A program made the translations under genes and the position numbers. Of a stretch of 8,736 nt of DNA, positions 6,352-8,736 are shown piece after piece. The notes below the pieces were generated by a model, which had not been told where the DNA came from, made no database searches, and saw only the letters and a list, made by a program, of their open reading frames with translations. Positions within the stretch are counted from its first letter, which is position 1, and the number at the start of each line of letters is the position of its first letter. Location of the stretch: NCBI GenBank assembly GCA_959596515.1, contig CAUFXR010000096.1, positions 1 to 8,736 on the forward strand, written 5' to 3'. The stretch is from an uncultured Oscillospiraceae bacterium (lineage in GTDB: Bacteria > Bacillota > Clostridia > Oscillospirales > Acutalibacteraceae).

Positions 6352-8265
6352 CTATTCCGCTTCTTTTTCCTCCAATTCCTGACAGAGGCTCTCCCAGTTT
6401 TCCATCAGTTTTTCCTGCTGGGTCCTCAGCTCTTCCAGCTTTTGAGTAAGCTCCAATGCTTTCTCATAATCACTGGCCGTCTCCGGATCGCTGAGCTGAC
6501 TAGCCAAATCGGCGGTTTCCCGGTCTAAACGATCGATTTCTTCCTCCGTCTTCCGCACTTGGGTCCTCAACTTTCTCAGTTCCGATTCCCGTTGTTTTCT
6601 CATCTTATAGTCGTTTTGCTTGGGAACAGACTGTACCGTCTTTTCCGGTTCTTCCGCTAACCGGCGTTTTTCCAGAAAAGCGTCATAGTTTCCCTGATAC
6701 TCCTCCGCGCCGCCAGGCTCCAGATAATAAACCCGATCCGCGATTTTATTGATTAAATACCGGTCATGGGAAATCACGAATAAAGTTCCTTCGTAGCCCT
6801 GTAAAGCGCTCTCCAGCGCCTCTCGGGAAACGATATCCAGATGGTTGGTGGGCTCGTCCAGAAGCAAAAAATTAGCTTTGGAGAGCATCAATTTTAGCAA
6901 CAGAACCTTAGCCTTTTCCCCACCGGACAGGGCTCTCACAGGCTTAAACACGTCGTCTCCCTTAAACAGGAAAACCGCTAAGGCGTTACGCACCTGGGTC
7001 TGTGTCATACGCGGATACTGATCCCAAATTTCGTCCATTACGGTTTTATCTGTATCCAATCCAGCTTGGATTTGATCATAATAGCCCAGATCGATGCCGG
7101 CGCCTAGCTTGATGTGACCAGTGTCGGGCTGGCACTGTCCCAGAATCGTCTTAAACAAGGAAGTCTTGCCGCAGCCATTGGGCCCCAGCAAAAAGACTCT
7201 TTCCCCCCGGCGGAGCTTTAGATTCACACGCTCAAACAGCGGCTCTTTACCAAAGGAGAGGGAAAGACCTTCCACATCCAGCACGTCGTTACCACCAGCC
7301 TGTTTGATCTCAAACTGGAACCGGATGCTTTCCGGCGCCGTCTGGGGTTTTTCCAAATCCCGCTCTAAACGCTCGATCACTTTCAGCTTGCTTTCCGCCG
7401 TTTTAATATTTTTTTCCCGGTTCCACTGGCGCTGCTGTGCCACCACTCCCTCCAGCCGGGTAATCTCTTTCATCGTGTTCTCATAAACCCGGCGGGCAGT
7501 AAGCTCCGCTTCCTCCTTTTGAGTCAGGTAAGCGGTATATCCGCCCTTATATACCGTCAGATGATGATTCTCCATCTCAAAAGTACGGGAAGTGATTCGG
7601 TCTAAAAAATAACGGTCATGACTGATAACCAGAAACGCCCCATTAAAGCTTTTCAGATAATCTTCCAGCCACTCCACAGAGGATATATCCAAATGGTTGG
7701 TGGGCTCATCCAAGAGCAGCAGATTCGCCCCGCTCAGCAACATTTTAGCCAACTGAAGCTTGGCCTTCTGGCCGCCGCTCAGGGCTCCCACCGTTAAAGC
7801 CATATCCTCATCGCTGAACCCCAGGCCCAGCAAGGCAGATCTCGCCCGGCTGCGGTAGGTCAACCCGCCCTCCCGGACAAAACAGTCGTTTAGAAAGGCC
7901 TGACGCTCCACCAGCTCCTCTACAGAACCCATACCTTTTTGCAGGCGAACATTCAGCAGCTCCAGTTCCTCCTCCATTTTTATCAAAGGAGCGAACACCG
8001 TCAGTACTTCATCCAGAGCGGTTTCCTCCAGATTTTTACACACATGCTGTTCCATATAGCCCACTATGGCCTGTTTGCTTTGATACAGTTCTCCATCATC
8101 GGGGCGCATCTCGCCGGTGATCATCTTGAACAGAGTGGTTTTTCCGGAGCCATTGACCCCTACTACTCCTATTTTATCGTTTGCCTGTACCTCAAAAGAC
8201 ACGCCCTCAAACAGGAGGTCCGTGCCGAATGACTTTGCCAGATTGCTGACGCCCAAAAGAGCCAT
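6352..8265 (-). CDS. ABC-F family ATPase (YdiF-like), ribosome-associated
   Basis: The gene encodes a 637-residue protein with two ABC domains on one chain and no membrane segment, the layout of ABC-F translation factors. Domain 1 has Walker A GVNGSGKT (36-43), signature LSGGQ (162-166), Walker B LLLLDEP with E187, and switch H216. Domain 2 has GPNGCGKT (361-368), LSGGE (446-450), LLLDEP with E471, and H500. The charged linker at about 245-315 is the P-site tRNA interaction segment. A predicted coiled coil (about 550-637, rich in E, K, L and R) forms the C-terminal extension. Length and layout match YdiF of B. subtilis. ABC-F proteins bind the ribosomal E site and rescue or regulate elongation; some give antibiotic resistance. 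Nothing here points clearly to resistance. The ATG has AAGGA eight bases upstream. Confidence 0.94.
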   Translation of the reverse strand: MALLGVSNLAKSFGTDLLFEGVSFEVQANDKIGVVGVNGSGKTTLFKMITGEMRPDDGELYQSKQAIVGYMEQHVCKNLEETALDEVLTVFAPLIKMEEELELLNVRLQKGMGSVEELVERQAFLNDCFVREGGLTYRSRARSALLGLGFSDEDMALTVGALSGGQKAKLQLAKMLLSGANLLLLDEPTNHLDISSVEWLEDYLKSFNGAFLVISHDRYFLDRITSRTFEMENHHLTVYKGGYTAYLTQKEEAELTARRVYENTMKEITRLEGVVAQQRQWNREKNIKTAESKLKVIERLERDLEKPQTAPESIRFQFEIKQAGGNDVLDVEGLSLSFGKEPLFERVNLKLRRGERVFLLGPNGCGKTSLFKTILGQCQPDTGHIKLGAGIDLGYYDQIQAGLDTDKTVMDEIWDQYPRMTQTQVRNALAVFLFKGDDVFKPVRALSGGEKAKVLLLKLMLSKANFLLLDEPTNHLDIVSREALESALQGYEGTLFVISHDRYLINKIADRVYYLEPGGAEEYQGNYDAFLEKRRLAEEPEKTVQSVPKQNDYKMRKQRESELRKLRTQVRKTEEEIDRLDRETADLASQLSDPETASDYEKALELTQKLEELRTQQEKLMENWESLCQELEEKEAE

Positions 8266-8335
8266 TTCTATCTTCCTTTTCCTGATTTCATGCCACTTTT
8301 ATGCTTTTCCCCAATTCGTTTTCATACAGATATTT

Positions 8336-8364
8336 ATTATAAGGAAAACAGGCGGAAATTGCAA
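8336..8364 (-). promoter_or_regulatory. Promoter of the ABC-F gene
   Basis: On the minus strand TTGCAA (8364-8359) and a perfect TATAAT (8341-8336) are separated by 17 bases. Transcription should begin near 8328, giving a leader of about 63 bases. That is too short for the long attenuator leaders seen on some antibiotic-inducible ABC-F genes. Upstream of the -35 lie a 12-bp palindrome and a two-copy repeat. Confidence 0.8.
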
Positions 8365-8397
8365 CTATTCGGCTTGGCGAAGCTTCTCTTTCGAAAG

Positions 8398-8465
8398 AAT
8401 TTCAAAGTTTAAATACAAGCCATTCCCTCAAAAAATTTCAAAGTCTAAATATAAGCCATTCCCTC
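8398..8465. repeat. Two-copy direct repeat, 36-bp period
   Basis: The 32-bp copies at 8398-8429 and 8434-8465 differ at only two positions and are separated by AAAA. Each reads AATTTCAAAG, then a TYTAAATAYA segment, then AGCCATTCCCTC. The block lies about 35-100 bases upstream of the ABC-F -35 element. A stem-loop, TTTCAC-CCC-GTGAAA (8474-8488), follows directly and leads into the dispersed element at 8485. With two copies and a 4-base gap it is not a CRISPR array. Confidence 0.85.
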
Positions 8466-8484
8466 TGCGCACATTTCACCCCGT

Positions 8485-8538
8485 GAAAACAAGTTTCGCC
8501 GGACAACGGCAATCCGCGCGAACAAGGGCGATGCACTG
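8485..8538. repeat. Dispersed intergenic element, right copy
   Basis: This is the second copy of the element described at 75-130, in the same orientation. It begins GAAAAC, continues through a TTTCGCCGG block and an ACGGC block, and includes TCCGCGC. It adjoins the TTTCAC/GTGAAA stem and the 36-bp-period repeat, so all three may be parts of one larger composite element. Apart from these, the stretch from 8539 to 8642 shows no gene I can support. Confidence 0.4.
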
Positions 8539-8642
8539 TTTTGTCTTTCTTTGTTTTATGAAATTCGGCTTTCTAACGGAAGTTCTCTCCCAGAAGCCTT
8601 TTCATCCGCCGCGGTAAACACCGGCTGTTCTGACACACGAAG

Positions 8643-8677
8643 AAACCGCCTGGACCGTAAACGGTCCAGGCGGTTTT
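8643..8677. terminator. Strong intrinsic terminator, owner uncertain
   Basis: A 16-base arm (8643-8658) is exactly complementary to 8661-8676, with a core of CCGCCTGGACCGT and a 2-base centre. On the plus strand it ends in four Ts (8674-8677). On the minus strand it ends in TTTCTTC. No plus-strand gene is visible upstream in the preceding 380 bases. The likeliest owner is therefore a minus-strand gene whose 3' end lies at or beyond the right edge. Two minus-strand frames with stops near 8690-8702 run off the window there, but too little is visible to choose between them. Confidence 0.75.
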
Positions 8678-8736
8678 GATCGATGGTGAATTATACTATC
8701 AAGAGCAACAGTTTAGGGAAATAAAAGAGTTCATAC

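Noticed and set aside
8117..8617. Plus-strand frame of 166 codons opposite the ABC-F 5' end, with a short peptide repeat ending in KYKPFP
   Set aside because: Its first half is the antisense of a clear ABC-F coding region. The peptide repeat follows from the 36-bp DNA period, and no ribosome binding site is present.
1740..8680. T-run followed by GAT shared by the three strong terminators and by the 40-bp repeat on the minus strand
   Set aside because: The same string also occurs within the coding regions of the MFS gene (near 3322) and mtaB (near 4865), so it is not specific to terminators.

Overview
The window looks like chromosome from a low-to-moderate GC Bacillota, most likely a clostridial, Lachnospiraceae-like anaerobe. 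This is inferred from strong purine-rich Shine-Dalgarno sites, TTGNNN-N17-TATAAT type promoters, compact intrinsic terminators, and the protein set (a UMF1-type MFS carrier, MtaB, a YdiF-like ABC-F protein and a histidine-less HPr-like protein). No phage, transposase, plasmid or defence genes are visible. The coding content is ordinary; most of the unexplained structure lies between genes.

Layout. At the left edge a minus-strand gene begins and runs off the window (only about 9 residues visible; the start resembles carbamoyl-phosphate synthase small subunit, but the evidence is thin). Diverging from it is a plus-strand cation diffusion facilitator (356-1609) with a duplicated C-terminal cytoplasmic domain and a manganese-type metal site. 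A symmetric, probably bidirectional terminator (1706-1744) separates it from three minus-strand genes: a small six-cysteine TIGR04076-like protein, a 12-helix UMF1-type transporter, and mtaB, the tRNA methylthiotransferase. The small gene and the transporter each have a plausible promoter of their own, so this need not be one operon. Diverging from mtaB is a short plus-strand gene for an HPr-like protein that keeps the regulatory serine but lacks the phosphorylatable histidine; it has a very good promoter and terminator.

From about 5615 to 6351, between the convergent HPr-like gene and the ABC-F gene, lie about 740 bases without a convincing gene. They hold a 40-bp tandem repeat (three units plus a partial one, with a stem-loop supported by a compensatory change between two copies) and a separate, imperfect 109-115 bp tandem repeat. 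The minus-strand ABC-F ATPase (6352-8265) has a near-consensus promoter. Upstream of it are a two-copy 36-bp-period repeat, a 12-bp palindrome, a copy of a dispersed element that also occurs near the left edge (75-130 and 8485-8538), and a strong terminator hairpin at 8643-8677.

Functional links are loose. mtaB (tRNA position 37 modification) and the ABC-F protein (ribosome-associated) both act on translation; the CDF protein and the MFS carrier are membrane transporters; the HPr-like protein probably belongs to carbon regulation. I see no evidence for a new multi-gene system. The best candidates for something undescribed are the two repeat blocks and the dispersed intergenic element.
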